This document shows, piece after piece, positions 8,743 to 18,267 of a stretch of 64,000 nucleotides of DNA (positions within the stretch are counted from its first letter, which is position 1; every line of letters begins with the position of its first letter). Location: the NCBI RefSeq assembly GCF_010586825.1, contig NZ_JAAAGB010000006.1, forward strand, positions 186,001-250,000, in the 5' to 3' direction. Origin of the DNA: Draconibacterium mangrovi. GTDB taxonomy: Bacteria > Bacteroidota > Bacteroidia > Bacteroidales > Prolixibacteraceae. The notes beneath the pieces were generated by a model. It saw only the letters and a list, made by a program, of their open reading frames with translations, had not been told where the DNA came from and searched no databases. Made by a program: the position numbers and the translations under genes.

Positions 8743-10113
8743 ATGAAATACAGTACAGTGCAGTTGTTAAAAATAGTTGGTGGATTATTCGTTCTTGTAA
8801 ACATTTTGGTTGCATGCAATAGCGAGCAAAACGATTTAGGGCTGGGTATCCTTCCGGATGAAGATCTTATTAATGTTCGAAATATTTCTGTTTCGGATAA
8901 AATAGCATCGTATACATTTACTGAAAATGGAATTATTTCCAACAAAGGAGCAACAAACCTTTTGGGAACCCTGAATGATCCGGTTTTTGGAAAAACAACA
9001 GCCAATTATGCAACACAGTTTCGATTAACTTCATATCCCGATTTTGGAACCAACCCGGTAGTCGATTCTGTTCGTTTGTACCTGTTTTACAGAAATATAT
9101 ACGGCGACACAACTACCGTGCAACATGTTAAAGTGTACGAAATGGAAACGTACCTTGATCCGGATGCCGAATACACCCAGGATATTGATTTGAAATCGAT
9201 GGCTTCGGATATTCCGCTTGCCGAATTTGAGTATACACCAAAAGTGGTGCTGGATTCTGCAACTCAGGATACTAATTACCAGTTATTGACGATTCCGCTG
9301 GATATTACTTTGGGCGAAAAGCTGATCGGAGCCGATTCGCTTGATATGATCAATAACGATGTTTTTCTACAATATTTTAAGGGCCTTTTACTCGAAAGTG
9401 CGGATGTTTCAGGGGAAGGAGCATTGGTGACCTTGCACACGGCATCGACCAGTACGTTTCAGGGATCGGCGTTGTTGGTATACTATAACAACGACGAAAA
9501 CACCGTGTTGCTGGAAGCAGACGAAGACCCCGATACCTTATCGCAAGCCTACCTGATAACCCAATATAGTTCGCGTGTTAGTGAATTTAAACACGATTAC
9601 ACCGAAGCGCCGTTTTTAGCCGACCTTGATCAGGAAGATGAGGAAAGCGATCTGATTTATGTACAGCCCACCGGAGGGTTAAAATCTCGAATTACAGTTT
9701 CAGGTCTTGAAAGCTGGAAAGACTCGGTTAATATGGGTATTAACAAAGCTGAAATAATTTTTCATGTTGATACTACTGCAAGCGATATTCATAACTATCC
9801 GCCGCCAAGCCAGCTGATGTTTACCTTTGAGGCGCCCGACGGAGAAGAATACCGCCCAATTGATTACTTCTTTAATCCTTCGTTTTACGGTGGTTTTTTA
9901 GATACCAGTGATTACACCTACACCTTTAATATTACGCAGCACGTTCAGCGTATTATCGATGTAACCGATCCTGATGACGAAGAATTTGTTGGGAACCAGG
10001 GATTTTACCTGACAACGGGTCGTCGTGCAGATATTGCCAACCGTGTAATTTTGAAAGGTGCAAAACAAGGTGGTGTTGATATGAGGATTACCTATTCAAA
10101 ATTCCTGGATTAG
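8743..10113 (+). CDS. DUF4270 outer-membrane-type lipoprotein
   Basis: 456 aa. Lipobox at the end of the signal segment (ILVAC, Cys25), followed by the family start NDLGLGILPDEDLI. The rest is beta-rich with the DUF4270 hallmarks TNLLGTLNDPVFGKTTANYATQF and VVDSVRLYLFYRN near residues 65-115, and a late GLESWKDSVNMGINKAEIIFHVD. The function is unknown; members are exported lipoproteins specific to Bacteroidota. It lies 200 bp after the glycogen synthase, a gene order frequently kept in the phylum. No terminator is seen after it. Confidence 0.85.
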   Translation: MKYSTVQLLKIVGGLFVLVNILVACNSEQNDLGLGILPDEDLINVRNISVSDKIASYTFTENGIISNKGATNLLGTLNDPVFGKTTANYATQFRLTSYPDFGTNPVVDSVRLYLFYRNIYGDTTTVQHVKVYEMETYLDPDAEYTQDIDLKSMASDIPLAEFEYTPKVVLDSATQDTNYQLLTIPLDITLGEKLIGADSLDMINNDVFLQYFKGLLLESADVSGEGALVTLHTASTSTFQGSALLVYYNNDENTVLLEADEDPDTLSQAYLITQYSSRVSEFKHDYTEAPFLADLDQEDEESDLIYVQPTGGLKSRITVSGLESWKDSVNMGINKAEIIFHVDTTASDIHNYPPPSQLMFTFEAPDGEEYRPIDYFFNPSFYGGFLDTSDYTYTFNITQHVQRIIDVTDPDDEEFVGNQGFYLTTGRRADIANRVILKGAKQGGVDMRITYSKFLD

Positions 10114-10396
10114 GCCGCGCTACTCAATAATTTATTCTTCCTCCATTTGTAAGCACTTTTGTAGTACATTGTGGTGCTGTGTTTATTTTTCAAGGATTCA
10201 GTATTGGATCCCTGTTGAATATAAAGCCCAATTTATAAAACATGGTACAAATTGAATGTTGTGGTATGTTTATCCCCCGAAAACTTTTATTTTAGCAGCC
10301 TTTACCAACAACTAAATTTATTGCACCGCTTAACCGGCTTTGCAAGCTGAGAATAAGGAAAGTTTTCGTTCTTGGCAAACCACAAAAAATATATTC

Positions 10397-12718
10397 ATGA
10401 AACCACTATTTTATTGCGCTGTACTATTGGTGCTGTCTATTTCCTGTAAAAATCAAAATGATAAGAATTCGGCGACAAATGTTACTTCCGAAGATTATTG
10501 CCAGTATGTAAATCCGATGGTTGGAACCAGCACCATGGGGCATACTTTTCCGGGGGCTACCGCTCCTTTCGGAATGGTGCAGCTGGGGCCGCAAACCGAT
10601 ATGCAGCCTTATTTTAATCCCGATGGCAGCTACAATAAAAAAACCTACGAATATTGTGCGGGTTACCAATATCGCGACACAACGATAATCGGTTTTGCAC
10701 ATACTAATTTTAGTGGAACCGGCCACTCCGATTTGGGCGATTTTCTGGTGATGCCAACCACCGGCGATTTAGTGCTCGATCCTATAAAAACCGACGAAGG
10801 AAGAAAAGGGTTTTACTCGGTTTACTCGCATGATAACGAAAACGCAGCCCCCGGTTATTACAGCGTAAAACTTGATGATTACAATATTGATGTGGAATTA
10901 ACCGCCTCCGAAAGAGTGGGATTTCACCAATATGCTTTCCCTGAAAGCGATGAGGCACATATTATTCTCGATCTGGTTTATAATATTTACCATTACGACC
11001 AGAAAAACGTGTGGACATTTTTGCGTGTTGAGAACGATTCGCTGGTTACCGGTTACCGCCAAACAAAAGGGTGGGGCCGCACGCGGAAAGTGTTTTTTGC
11101 CATGCAGTTTTCAAAACCTTTTAAGAGTTACGGACACAAAAAGTACGACGAGAATAATTACGACGGGCATTACCGGTATTTCGATCAGGAGAATAATTTC
11201 CCGGAAATGGCCGGACGAAATATAAGGGCTTATTTTAATTTCGATACTGCCGAAAACGAAAAGCTAAAAGTGAAATTTGCTTTGTCGCCGGTAAGTATGG
11301 CAGGTGCCTTAAAAAATATGGAGACCGAAATTCCTCATTGGGATTTTGCTAAAGTTAAAGCCGAAACGCAACAAAAATGGAATAACGAACTGGCAAAAAT
11401 AGAAGTTGAAAGTATTTCGGAGGATGATAAAAAAACATTCTACACAGCACTTTATCATACTCTTCTTAGCCCGATTGTGTACGAAGATGTAGATGGCAGT
11501 TACCGTGGTCTCGATCAGAATATCCACCAGTCGGAAGGATTCACCAACTACACCATTTTTTCGTTGTGGGATACTTACCGTGCTTTGCATCCTTTCTTTA
11601 ACCTCGTTCAGCCGTCGCGTAACAACGACATGATTAAATCGATGTTGGCGCACTACGACCAGAGTGTGCACCATATGTTACCCGTTTGGAGCCATTATGC
11701 CAACGAAAACTGGTGTATGATTGGTTATCACTCCACCACCGTTTTGGCCGATGCTGTAGTAAAAGGAGTGGGCGATTTCGACCGGAAACGGGCACTGGAT
11801 GCAGCAGTTACAACCGCTAAAGTTCCCTATTTTCACGGAATTGGCGATTATATGAAATACGGTTTTGTTCCCGAGGATAAAAGTTCGTACTCGGTATCGA
11901 AAACCCTGGAATATGCTTTCGACGACTGGTGTATTGCGCAGATTGCCAAAAACACCGGAGATGTAGCTATCGAAAAAGAGTTCCTGGAACGTTCAAATGC
12001 GTACAAAAAAGTGTACGATCCTTCCATTGGTTTTATGCGTCCGAAACTATCAAACGGCGAGTTCCGTAAGGAATTTGATCCGCTGGATACACACGGCCAG
12101 GGATTTATTGAGGGTAATGCCTGGAATTACGGATTGTACGTTCCGCACCAGGTGGAAGATATGGTGCAGCTAATGGGTGGAAGAGCACGTTTGTCGGGAA
12201 TGTTGGATTCGCTGTTTACCATGGAGCTGGACGATAAATACATTGAAAAAAACGAAGATATTACCCGCGATGGAATGATCGGGAATTATGTACATGGTAA
12301 CGAACCGGGGCATCATATTCCGTTTTTGTACAATTACACCGGCGAGCCATACAAAACACAAAGCCGTGTGCGCATGATCATGAAAACCATGTATGGCGCA
12401 GAAGTGAATAGTTTGTGTGGTAACGATGATGCCGGACAAATGAGTGCCTGGTACATTTTTAACAGTTTGGGTTTTTACCCGCTGGCACCGGGATCGGAAT
12501 ATTACGAGCTGGGAAGTCCTTTGGTGAAAAAAGCAGTCGTTTCTTTTGAAAATGGAAACCAGTTGACCATCACAGTCAAAAATCAAAATGAGGAGAATGT
12601 GTACGTCAATAAAGTTACCTTAAACGGGACTGAAATTGAAGGCACAAAAATCTCGCACTTTGATTTAATAAAAGGTGGAGACCTGGTATTTGAAATGAGC
12701 GATCAGGCAGCGAAATAA
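10397..12718 (+). CDS. GH92 family alpha-mannosidase, lipoprotein
   Basis: 773 aa from the ATG at 10397, which places a lipobox (SISC) after the hydrophobic N-terminus; an in-frame upstream ATG-less extension back to 10340 is unlikely. GH92 enzymes are calcium-dependent exo-alpha-mannosidases, mostly alpha-1,2, acting on N-glycans or mannans at the cell surface or in the periplasm. Visible signatures: NPMVGTSTMGHTFPGATAPF near the N-terminus, GFAHTNFSGTGHSDLGDF, GYHSTTVLADA, GNEPGHHIPFLYNY and GNDDAGQMSAWYIFNSLGFYP. No SusC/SusD pair or other glycosidase is close, so it is not part of a visible polysaccharide utilisation locus. Linkage specificity cannot be read from sequence alone. Confidence 0.93.
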   Translation: MKPLFYCAVLLVLSISCKNQNDKNSATNVTSEDYCQYVNPMVGTSTMGHTFPGATAPFGMVQLGPQTDMQPYFNPDGSYNKKTYEYCAGYQYRDTTIIGFAHTNFSGTGHSDLGDFLVMPTTGDLVLDPIKTDEGRKGFYSVYSHDNENAAPGYYSVKLDDYNIDVELTASERVGFHQYAFPESDEAHIILDLVYNIYHYDQKNVWTFLRVENDSLVTGYRQTKGWGRTRKVFFAMQFSKPFKSYGHKKYDENNYDGHYRYFDQENNFPEMAGRNIRAYFNFDTAENEKLKVKFALSPVSMAGALKNMETEIPHWDFAKVKAETQQKWNNELAKIEVESISEDDKKTFYTALYHTLLSPIVYEDVDGSYRGLDQNIHQSEGFTNYTIFSLWDTYRALHPFFNLVQPSRNNDMIKSMLAHYDQSVHHMLPVWSHYANENWCMIGYHSTTVLADAVVKGVGDFDRKRALDAAVTTAKVPYFHGIGDYMKYGFVPEDKSSYSVSKTLEYAFDDWCIAQIAKNTGDVAIEKEFLERSNAYKKVYDPSIGFMRPKLSNGEFRKEFDPLDTHGQGFIEGNAWNYGLYVPHQVEDMVQLMGGRARLSGMLDSLFTMELDDKYIEKNEDITRDGMIGNYVHGNEPGHHIPFLYNYTGEPYKTQSRVRMIMKTMYGAEVNSLCGNDDAGQMSAWYIFNSLGFYPLAPGSEYYELGSPLVKKAVVSFENGNQLTITVKNQNEENVYVNKVTLNGTEIEGTKISHFDLIKGGDLVFEMSDQAAK

Positions 12719-12840
12719 TTAATACGTTACTATAAAAGCTTTACCAGGTGAGATTCATGAGGAAAAGCAGCGAGGAAAAGTCTCCAAGGGTTCAACAAAA
12801 CAAATAATTTGCAATCAACTCATACTCAAAATTAGAACCG

Positions 12841-13416
12841 ATGAAAAAAGTATTACTGTTACTGGCTAACGGGTTTGAATTTTTCGAGGCAAGTGTATTT
12901 ATCGATTTAATTGGCTGGAATCTTGAAGAAGGTGACAACTCCACAAAACTGTATACCTGTGGGGTAACAAAAGAAGTCAAAAGTTCGTTCGATCAGACTT
13001 TGGTGGTCGATTACCGGATTGATGAAATAGATGTAAATGATTTTGACGCGCTTGCGCTTCCCGGAGGTTTTGAAGTTTACGGTTTTTATAACGATGCCTA
13101 CAGCGATAAGTTTCTCGACCTGATTAGGGCATTCCGCGCCGGTAATAAAGTTATCGCATCAATTTGTGTGGGCGCATTGCCATTGGGAAAAAGCGGTGTT
13201 TTAAAAGGTAAAAACGGAACAACTTACCGAAGTGCAGTAAGACGGGAAGCGCTGAAAAGTTTTGGCGTAAATGTGTTGGACCAGCCCATTGTTCTCGACG
13301 ATCAGCTGATTACATCGTGGAACCCTTCAACAGCCCTTGATGTAGCTTTATTACTGCTGGAGCTGTTGACCTCCAACGCAAATGCTGAAAAGGTTCGGAA
13401 GTTAATGGGATTTTAA
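12841..13416 (+). CDS. DJ-1/PfpI family protein
   Basis: 191-residue class I glutamine-amidotransferase-like fold. The DJ-1 pair is present: Glu16 in GFEFFEASV and nucleophile Cys109 at the elbow ASICVGALPLG. LALPGGFEVYG and DQPIVLDDQLITSWNPSTALDVALLLLE also match the YajL/ThiJ-like branch. Members act as glyoxalase/deglycase-like or redox-stress proteins; the exact activity here is not known. Sits 122 bp after the mannosidase and 22 bp before a GNAT gene, so the two small genes are probably one transcript. Confidence 0.85.
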   Translation: MKKVLLLLANGFEFFEASVFIDLIGWNLEEGDNSTKLYTCGVTKEVKSSFDQTLVVDYRIDEIDVNDFDALALPGGFEVYGFYNDAYSDKFLDLIRAFRAGNKVIASICVGALPLGKSGVLKGKNGTTYRSAVRREALKSFGVNVLDQPIVLDDQLITSWNPSTALDVALLLLELLTSNANAEKVRKLMGF

Positions 13417-13438
13417 AACCAGGCAAAAGCAGAAAACG

Positions 13439-13855
13439 ATGATTGAAATATCCACTGATAAGGGAAAGCTTGATGTCCTTGTCATTCACAATTATTTGGC
13501 GAACGAATCGTATTGGGCGAAAGGACGCACTTTGGAAACCGTAGAACGCTCAATCCAAAATTCGCTGTGTTTTGGTGTATACCTCGAAAGCAGGCAGGTT
13601 GGATTTGCACGCGTAATCACCGACTATGCTGTTTTTGCCTGGCTGCTCGATGTTTTTATCCTTCCCGAATTCCAGGGAAAGGGGTACGGCAAAAAATTAA
13701 TGGAAGCCATAATGACACACAATAATTTACAGGGGCTTCGTCGCTGGGGCCTGGGAACTGAAGATGCTCACGAATTGTATAAACAATTTGGGTTTATGTC
13801 TTTGCATAAGCCCGGTAATATGATGGAGATCCAGAACAAATCCGGCGGACAATAA
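13439..13855 (+). CDS. GNAT family N-acetyltransferase
   Basis: 138 aa with the acetyl-CoA-binding motif A in LDVFILPEFQGKGYGKKLMEAIM (QxxGxG type) and a following GLRRWGLGTEDAHELYKQFGF, the usual beta5/alpha4 region. The N-terminal YWAKGRTLETVERSIQNSLCFGVY is typical of a large uncharacterised GNAT subgroup. Substrate unknown. Probably co-expressed with the DJ-1 protein 22 bp upstream. Confidence 0.88.
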   Translation: MIEISTDKGKLDVLVIHNYLANESYWAKGRTLETVERSIQNSLCFGVYLESRQVGFARVITDYAVFAWLLDVFILPEFQGKGYGKKLMEAIMTHNNLQGLRRWGLGTEDAHELYKQFGFMSLHKPGNMMEIQNKSGGQ

Positions 13856-13918
13856 GTCGGCGTAATTCAAACCGATAATGCCACATTTAATATATTTGCT
13901 TCTATTTTTGTGATTTTT

Positions 13919-14173
13919 ATGCAGAATGTAAGCGAGATACTCGACTTGGCGATAAGTACCTTACTTTTTCTCTACCTGTTATCATTAATAGGTAAGAGTA
14001 CAAGCTACGCCAGAACCTGGTGGTTTTGGGGCGTTGTTTTTATATTGTTCTCAAAAGTCAACAGTGTTCTGGAAGTGCTTATTTTTTCCACTCAAATTAA
14101 TATAATCGAGCATACATTTTTTTTAATTGCCTGTATTCTGCTGTTTGTTAGTATCGTAAAAAAGGAGCTGTAA
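13919..14173 (+). CDS. Small membrane protein preceding a histidine kinase
   Basis: 84 aa (ATG at 13919; a GTG at 13910 is a less likely start). Three hydrophobic helices are visible: STLLFLYLLSLIG, WWFWGVVFILFSKVNSVLEVLIF and FFLIACILLFVSIVKK. Its last base overlaps the first base of the histidine kinase ATG (stop TAA around 14171-14173), so they are translationally coupled. This suggests it belongs to the signalling unit, perhaps as an extra sensor segment or a regulator of the kinase. No family recognised. Confidence 0.65.
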   Translation: MQNVSEILDLAISTLLFLYLLSLIGKSTSYARTWWFWGVVFILFSKVNSVLEVLIFSTQINIIEHTFFLIACILLFVSIVKKEL

Positions 14174-15741
14174 TGGAAAGTTATATTGTTGGAGTAAATG
14201 TAATATCAGCACTTCTTATTTCCATATCGGCAATAATTGTTTTTATGCGGCTCTATCGTAACCGGGGTCAATACAAAATATTATTGGGTGTTGCGTTAAT
14301 TATTTTACTGGCCGGATCGATCATCAATATATACCAGCATTCTACAATATGGGAAAATGCCGAAGAATTTGAACAGATTGTAAGTATACTTTTTTTGCCG
14401 ATTATAATTTTTGCCATTTACGAAAGTATTATAGGCGAACAGCTACGCACCCACATAAAGAGCGAGCAGATGTTTAAAGGCATTTTCAATCAAACATTTT
14501 CGTTTGTTGGCTTACTTGATAGTGAGGGGCGAATATTGGAAGCCAATTCAACCGCATGCGATTTTATCGGATATGGCAACGATGAATACAAAGGAGTATT
14601 TTTCCCTGAAACCAGGTGGTGGGAACATTCTGCCGAAGAAAAGACAAAATTAACCGGAGCTATTGAACAGGCCCGTCAAGGAAAAACCGTTCGGTACGAA
14701 ACCACAAATATCGATAAGGATGAAAAAGTTCATTACATCGACATTTCGTTAAAACCGATCCACGATTCGCACGATAAACTCATTTATTTAATTGCCGAGG
14801 GCCGCGATATTACCGAAATAAAATCGACAAGACTAGAGTTGGAGAAACACAAAAGGAACCTGGAAGACATTGTTGATAGACGTACATCGGAATTAAAAAC
14901 GGCCAATGAAAAGCTGCAGTTAAAAAACGAAACCTTACACGAAAAAAATACCATAATTAACGAGCAGAACGCTAAGTTAGTAAGTACCCTTATCGACTTA
15001 AAAGAAACCCAGGCGCAGCTGTTTCATTCCGAGAAAATGGCTTCGTTGGGGGTACTTACTGCCGGAGTTGCTCACGAAATTAATAATCCGCTTAACTATA
15101 TTATTGGTGCCTACGAAGCATTAAAACAAAAGGAAATACATCTTGGCGACGAGGAAGCCGAGATTATTTTTAATGCCATTAAAACAGGAGTCGATCGTGT
15201 TGCCGGTATTGTAAAAAGCCTGAACCAGTTTAGCCGAAATACCCCGTCAGATAACGAAGAATGTAAAATTCATGAAATACTCGACGACAGCCTGGTAATG
15301 CTGCAAAGCCAGTTAAATAACCGAATTGAAATTCATAAGAACTATTCTGACGAAACATTTGTTACTTTTGGAAATGTTGGAAATATTCATCAGGTTTTTT
15401 TGAATATTCTATCGAATGCCGAACAGGCCATTAACGAAAAAGGCCAAATTTGGATAAAAACAACTAAAAACGACAACCATTTAATCATTACAATAACCGA
15501 CTCAGGGAAGGGGATAGAAAAGGACGCTATAAATAAAATCACCGACCCGTTTTATACCACCAAAGATCCGGGGAAAGGAACCGGTTTAGGACTTTCAATT
15601 GTCTTTGGCATTATTAAAGAACACGGAGGTAGCCTCGAATTTGAGTCGGAAGTAAACAAAGGAACTACCGTAACAGTTATGTTACCACAAAAAGGAATGA
15701 AACATGAACAACAAACCCAAAATTCTTTATGTGGACGATGA
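14173..15741 (+). CDS. PAS-domain hybrid-less sensor histidine kinase
   Basis: 522 aa. Three N-terminal membrane helices (about residues 5-25, 36-54, 70-92), then a PAS domain (about 100-220, including FKGIFNQTFSFVGLLDSEGRILEAN and ending in AEGRDITEIK), then a coiled coil to about 285. The H-box GVAHEINNPLNY carries the phospho-acceptor His301. ATP-binding boxes: QVFLNILSNAEQAI (N), ITDSGKGIE (G1) and DPFYTTKDPGKGTGLGLSIV (F/G2). It overlaps the receiver gene by 38 bp, so the two are a coupled pair. The PAS ligand is unknown. The membrane helices match the tiny upstream membrane protein in style. Confidence 0.93.
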   Translation: MESYIVGVNVISALLISISAIIVFMRLYRNRGQYKILLGVALIILLAGSIINIYQHSTIWENAEEFEQIVSILFLPIIIFAIYESIIGEQLRTHIKSEQMFKGIFNQTFSFVGLLDSEGRILEANSTACDFIGYGNDEYKGVFFPETRWWEHSAEEKTKLTGAIEQARQGKTVRYETTNIDKDEKVHYIDISLKPIHDSHDKLIYLIAEGRDITEIKSTRLELEKHKRNLEDIVDRRTSELKTANEKLQLKNETLHEKNTIINEQNAKLVSTLIDLKETQAQLFHSEKMASLGVLTAGVAHEINNPLNYIIGAYEALKQKEIHLGDEEAEIIFNAIKTGVDRVAGIVKSLNQFSRNTPSDNEECKIHEILDDSLVMLQSQLNNRIEIHKNYSDETFVTFGNVGNIHQVFLNILSNAEQAINEKGQIWIKTTKNDNHLIITITDSGKGIEKDAINKITDPFYTTKDPGKGTGLGLSIVFGIIKEHGGSLEFESEVNKGTTVTVMLPQKGMKHEQQTQNSLCGR

Positions 15742-16087
15742 AGAAATGAATATCACTGTTTTTCGATTAACCTTCTCGAAAGTTTTTGAGGTGTTAACTG
15801 CCGAGAGCGGCGAGAAAGGAATGGAGATATTCACCAGCGATCCGGACATAAAATTTATAATTTCCGACATGAGAATGCCTGCTATGAATGGGCTGGAGTT
15901 TATCCGCAAAATAAGAAATGTATGTGCGCATGTTCCCTGTAGCATACTGTCGGGCTATCAGGAAAGCCCTGAGATTTTGGAAGCTCTGGATAATGGCGAA
16001 ATTGTCGACTATCTGCTTAAACCCTTTAACAGAGGAGCAATCGAGCAATTAGTACTAAAACACGTTAATGGCACTACCGGGAATTAA
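15704..16087 (+). CDS. Single-domain response regulator (receiver only)
   Basis: 127 aa, entirely a CheY-like receiver: acidic pair D11/D12 in YVDDEE, phospho-acceptor D55 in IISDMRMP, the conserved Ser in SILSGYQ and Lys in DYLLKPFN. There is no output domain, so it acts by protein contact or as a phosphorelay intermediate. The start lies inside the 3' end of the kinase gene. The pattern (SGYQES, LKPF) resembles RpfG-type receivers without their HD-GYP part. Confidence 0.93.
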   Translation: MNNKPKILYVDDEEMNITVFRLTFSKVFEVLTAESGEKGMEIFTSDPDIKFIISDMRMPAMNGLEFIRKIRNVCAHVPCSILSGYQESPEILEALDNGEIVDYLLKPFNRGAIEQLVLKHVNGTTGN

Positions 16088-16176
16088 TTGTTCCGGTAGC
16101 TACAACCCCCGCTTACACAAGTCTCTATGTTCGTGTGTTATACCGCTACCAAAACGAATCTTTTTGCGATGGAAAA

Positions 16177-16270
16177 GCTAGCCACTAGCCACTAGCCGCT
16201 AGCTACAAGTTTCAGGGCACAAGCATCCAGAATCTAGTATCTAGTTTCCAGAATCGGGTATCCAGCAACT
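16177..16270. repeat. 7-bp tandem repeat (gCTAGCC) plus degenerate CTAG words downstream of lipB
   Basis: Four consecutive 7-mers at 16177-16204: GCTAGCC, ACTAGCC, ACTAGCC, GCTAGCT. These are followed by two TCCAGAATC words 21 bp apart (16226-16234, 16247-16255) and more CTAG-bearing words. Nothing codes here. A matching 7-bp array of another sequence lies on the other side of lipB. Confidence 0.7.
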
Positions 16271-16302
16271 AGTGTCATTTAATCGACCAATGACTAAGAG
16301 TC

Positions 16303-16971
16303 TCAATAAGCTTCGTTGAATTTTTTCTTGGCAACCTCTTTTACTTCCTCCATCGAAATCTCTCTACCCAACTCTTGTTGAATAGAAGTTACCGCAGATG
16401 AAGCAAAACCACACGGGTTGATGTAGTTGTAATAACGCATGTCGGTGTTTACGTTTAGCGCAAAACCGTGCATGGTAACATAACGGCTCACACGTACCCC
16501 GATTGCACAGATTTTTCGTGCACGCACTTTATGGTCGGGTTGCAGCCACACGCCGGTAGCACCTTCTTTTCTTCCGGCTTCCAGTCTGTATTCGGCAACC
16601 GTTGCAATAATGGCATTCTCCATTCTTTCGATGTATTCGCGCACGCCAATTTTGTAGTGTTCCAGGTCGATAATCGGGTAACCAACCAATTGTCCGGGTC
16701 CGTGATAAGTAATATCGCCACCGCGGTTTATCTTGAAATAAGTGGCTTCAATCTTTTTTAAAAATTCGGCATTGGCCATCATGTTGGCTTCGTCGCCACT
16801 TTTGCCCAGCGTGTAAACATGTGGGTGTTCAACCAAAATAAAATGGTTGTCGGCAGTGGGTTTGCCGGTGCTGCGTTTTTGCGTGGTAAGCTCCTGAAGA
16901 CGCTCTTCCTGGTAATCCCAGCACGCTTTATATTCTTTTAAACCAAGATCGACGTAATTAAAATCTGCCAT
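16303..16971 (-). CDS. lipB: Octanoyl-[acyl carrier protein]:protein octanoyltransferase
   Basis: Transfers octanoyl from ACP to lipoyl domains, the first step of de novo lipoylation. 222 aa. Signatures: HPHVYTLGKSGD, the family block NRGGDITYHGPGQLVGYP, and the catalytic region RKICAIGVRVSRYVTMHGFALNVN with the conserved Lys. The acyl-accepting cysteine is in INPCGF. It lies downstream of lipA on the same strand, about 140 bp apart, so both lipoate-making steps are together. Short simple repeats flank the gene on both sides. Confidence 0.96.
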   Translation of the reverse strand: MADFNYVDLGLKEYKACWDYQEERLQELTTQKRSTGKPTADNHFILVEHPHVYTLGKSGDEANMMANAEFLKKIEATYFKINRGGDITYHGPGQLVGYPIIDLEHYKIGVREYIERMENAIIATVAEYRLEAGRKEGATGVWLQPDHKVRARKICAIGVRVSRYVTMHGFALNVNTDMRYYNYINPCGFASSAVTSIQQELGREISMEEVKEVAKKKFNEAY

Positions 16972-16983
16972 TTTTCTTTTTTA

Positions 16984-17012
16984 GCTACGAGCTACGAGCC
17001 ACGAGATACGAG
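16984..17012. repeat. 7-bp tandem repeat (GCTACGA) between lipA and lipB
   Basis: Four consecutive units at 16984-17011: GCTACGA, GCTACGA, GCCACGA, GATACGA. It lies just upstream of the lipB start codon, so it would be part of the lipA-lipB mRNA or the lipB leader. Confidence 0.7.
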
Positions 17013-17109
17013 TTTTTTCAACCTTTCTCAGTCAGTAACTCAAATTTTATAATTGCTAAACTGTTCTATTGTTAAACTGCCAACTGCGACTGAATACTGA
17101 TAACTTTCC

Positions 17110-17973
17110 TTACGCTTTTACATGTTCTTCAGCCCGGTATGAGCTGCGCACCAGTGGCGAACTTTCAACAAACTTAAAACCTTTACGGATTCCAATGTTG
17201 CGGTACTCCACAAATTTTTCCGGTTCGATGTATTCAACCACAGGCATGTGTTTTGTTGTTGGTGCCAGGTATTGGCCAATGGTCATTACCTTACAACCGG
17301 CTTCCAGCAAGTCGTCCATTGTTTTTAGCACATCTTCGTGGGTTTCGCCCAAGCCAAGCATAATACCCGATTTTGCCCGTCCGAAATTGTCGGCAACGTA
17401 TTTAATTACATCCAGGCTACGGCGGTATTTTGCAGCAAAGCGGATAAACGGAGTGCGCTCTTCGGTAGTTTCCAGGTTATGCGAAATCACATCCGGGCAG
17501 GCATCAATAACCTGTTGCACCAATTCCATTTTTCCTCTGAAATCAGGGATCAGCACTTCAATTTTGGTTTCCGGATTCACACGTTTTACTTCGCGAATGG
17601 TTTCAGCCCAGATTCCGGCACCCTGATCTTCCAGATCATCACGGTCAACCGAAGTAATAACACAGTGTTTTACGCCCATAATGCGCACCGATTCTGCCAG
17701 TTTTTTGGGTTCTTCCAAATCGGGGGCAAGCGGCATTCCATTAGGTACGGCACAGAATTTACATTTGCGGGTACAGATGTTTCCTAAAATCATAAATGTG
17801 GCTGTTCCACGGTTCCAGCATTCGCCAATATTCGGGCAGTTTCCGCTGGTGCAAATGGTGTGCAACCCATGTTTATTCACCAGGTTCTTTACCTTCGAAT
17901 AACTTTCCCCCTTCGGCATTTTCATCTTCATCCACTTTGGCAGGCGTTCTCTGCCATTCAACTCATGTGCCAT
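17110..17973 (-). CDS. lipA: Lipoyl synthase (radical SAM)
   Basis: Inserts two sulfur atoms into the octanoyl chain on lipoyl domains. 287 aa. The auxiliary 4Fe-4S cluster cysteines are in CTSGNCPNIGECW, the radical SAM CxxxCxxC is CTRKCKFC, and the closing RSSYRAEEH motif supplies the serine ligand. Normal family length. Starts ATG 17971-17973 (MAHELNGRERLPKW). Precedes lipB on the minus strand. Confidence 0.97.
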   Translation of the reverse strand: MAHELNGRERLPKWMKMKMPKGESYSKVKNLVNKHGLHTICTSGNCPNIGECWNRGTATFMILGNICTRKCKFCAVPNGMPLAPDLEEPKKLAESVRIMGVKHCVITSVDRDDLEDQGAGIWAETIREVKRVNPETKIEVLIPDFRGKMELVQQVIDACPDVISHNLETTEERTPFIRFAAKYRRSLDVIKYVADNFGRAKSGIMLGLGETHEDVLKTMDDLLEAGCKVMTIGQYLAPTTKHMPVVEYIEPEKFVEYRNIGIRKGFKFVESSPLVRSSYRAEEHVKA

Positions 17974-18241
17974 ATCCTAAACTGACTAAAAATTATTATA
18001 TCGTTCTATTCTGCGTCTTTTTCATTTATTCTGCTGCAAAACTTCCTTAAATAGCTGGTGCTATTCGCGTCAATTTTGCCTTGTCTAAATAAAAAATCCA
18101 TCAGAATATTTCCGACAAATAACATTTAGACAGTTCATGAAAAATTTCTGCAAATGTAAAAGTTTAAAATCAAACTAAAATTGATTAAACTCCTAACTCT
18201 CAAAATTGTTCTTAAAAAAAGTATAGTTTAAACAACTGTGT

Positions 18242-18249
18242 TATTTTTG
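18242..18249 (+). promoter_or_regulatory. TAnnTTTG -7 box of the TPR gene
   Basis: TATTTTTG matches the box exactly. Transcription would start near 18255. That fits the ATG at 18268 and rules out the in-frame GTG at 18238, which is inside the promoter. The -33 region is weak. Confidence 0.5.
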
Positions 18250-18267
18250 TACAACAAGCTGAAAACA

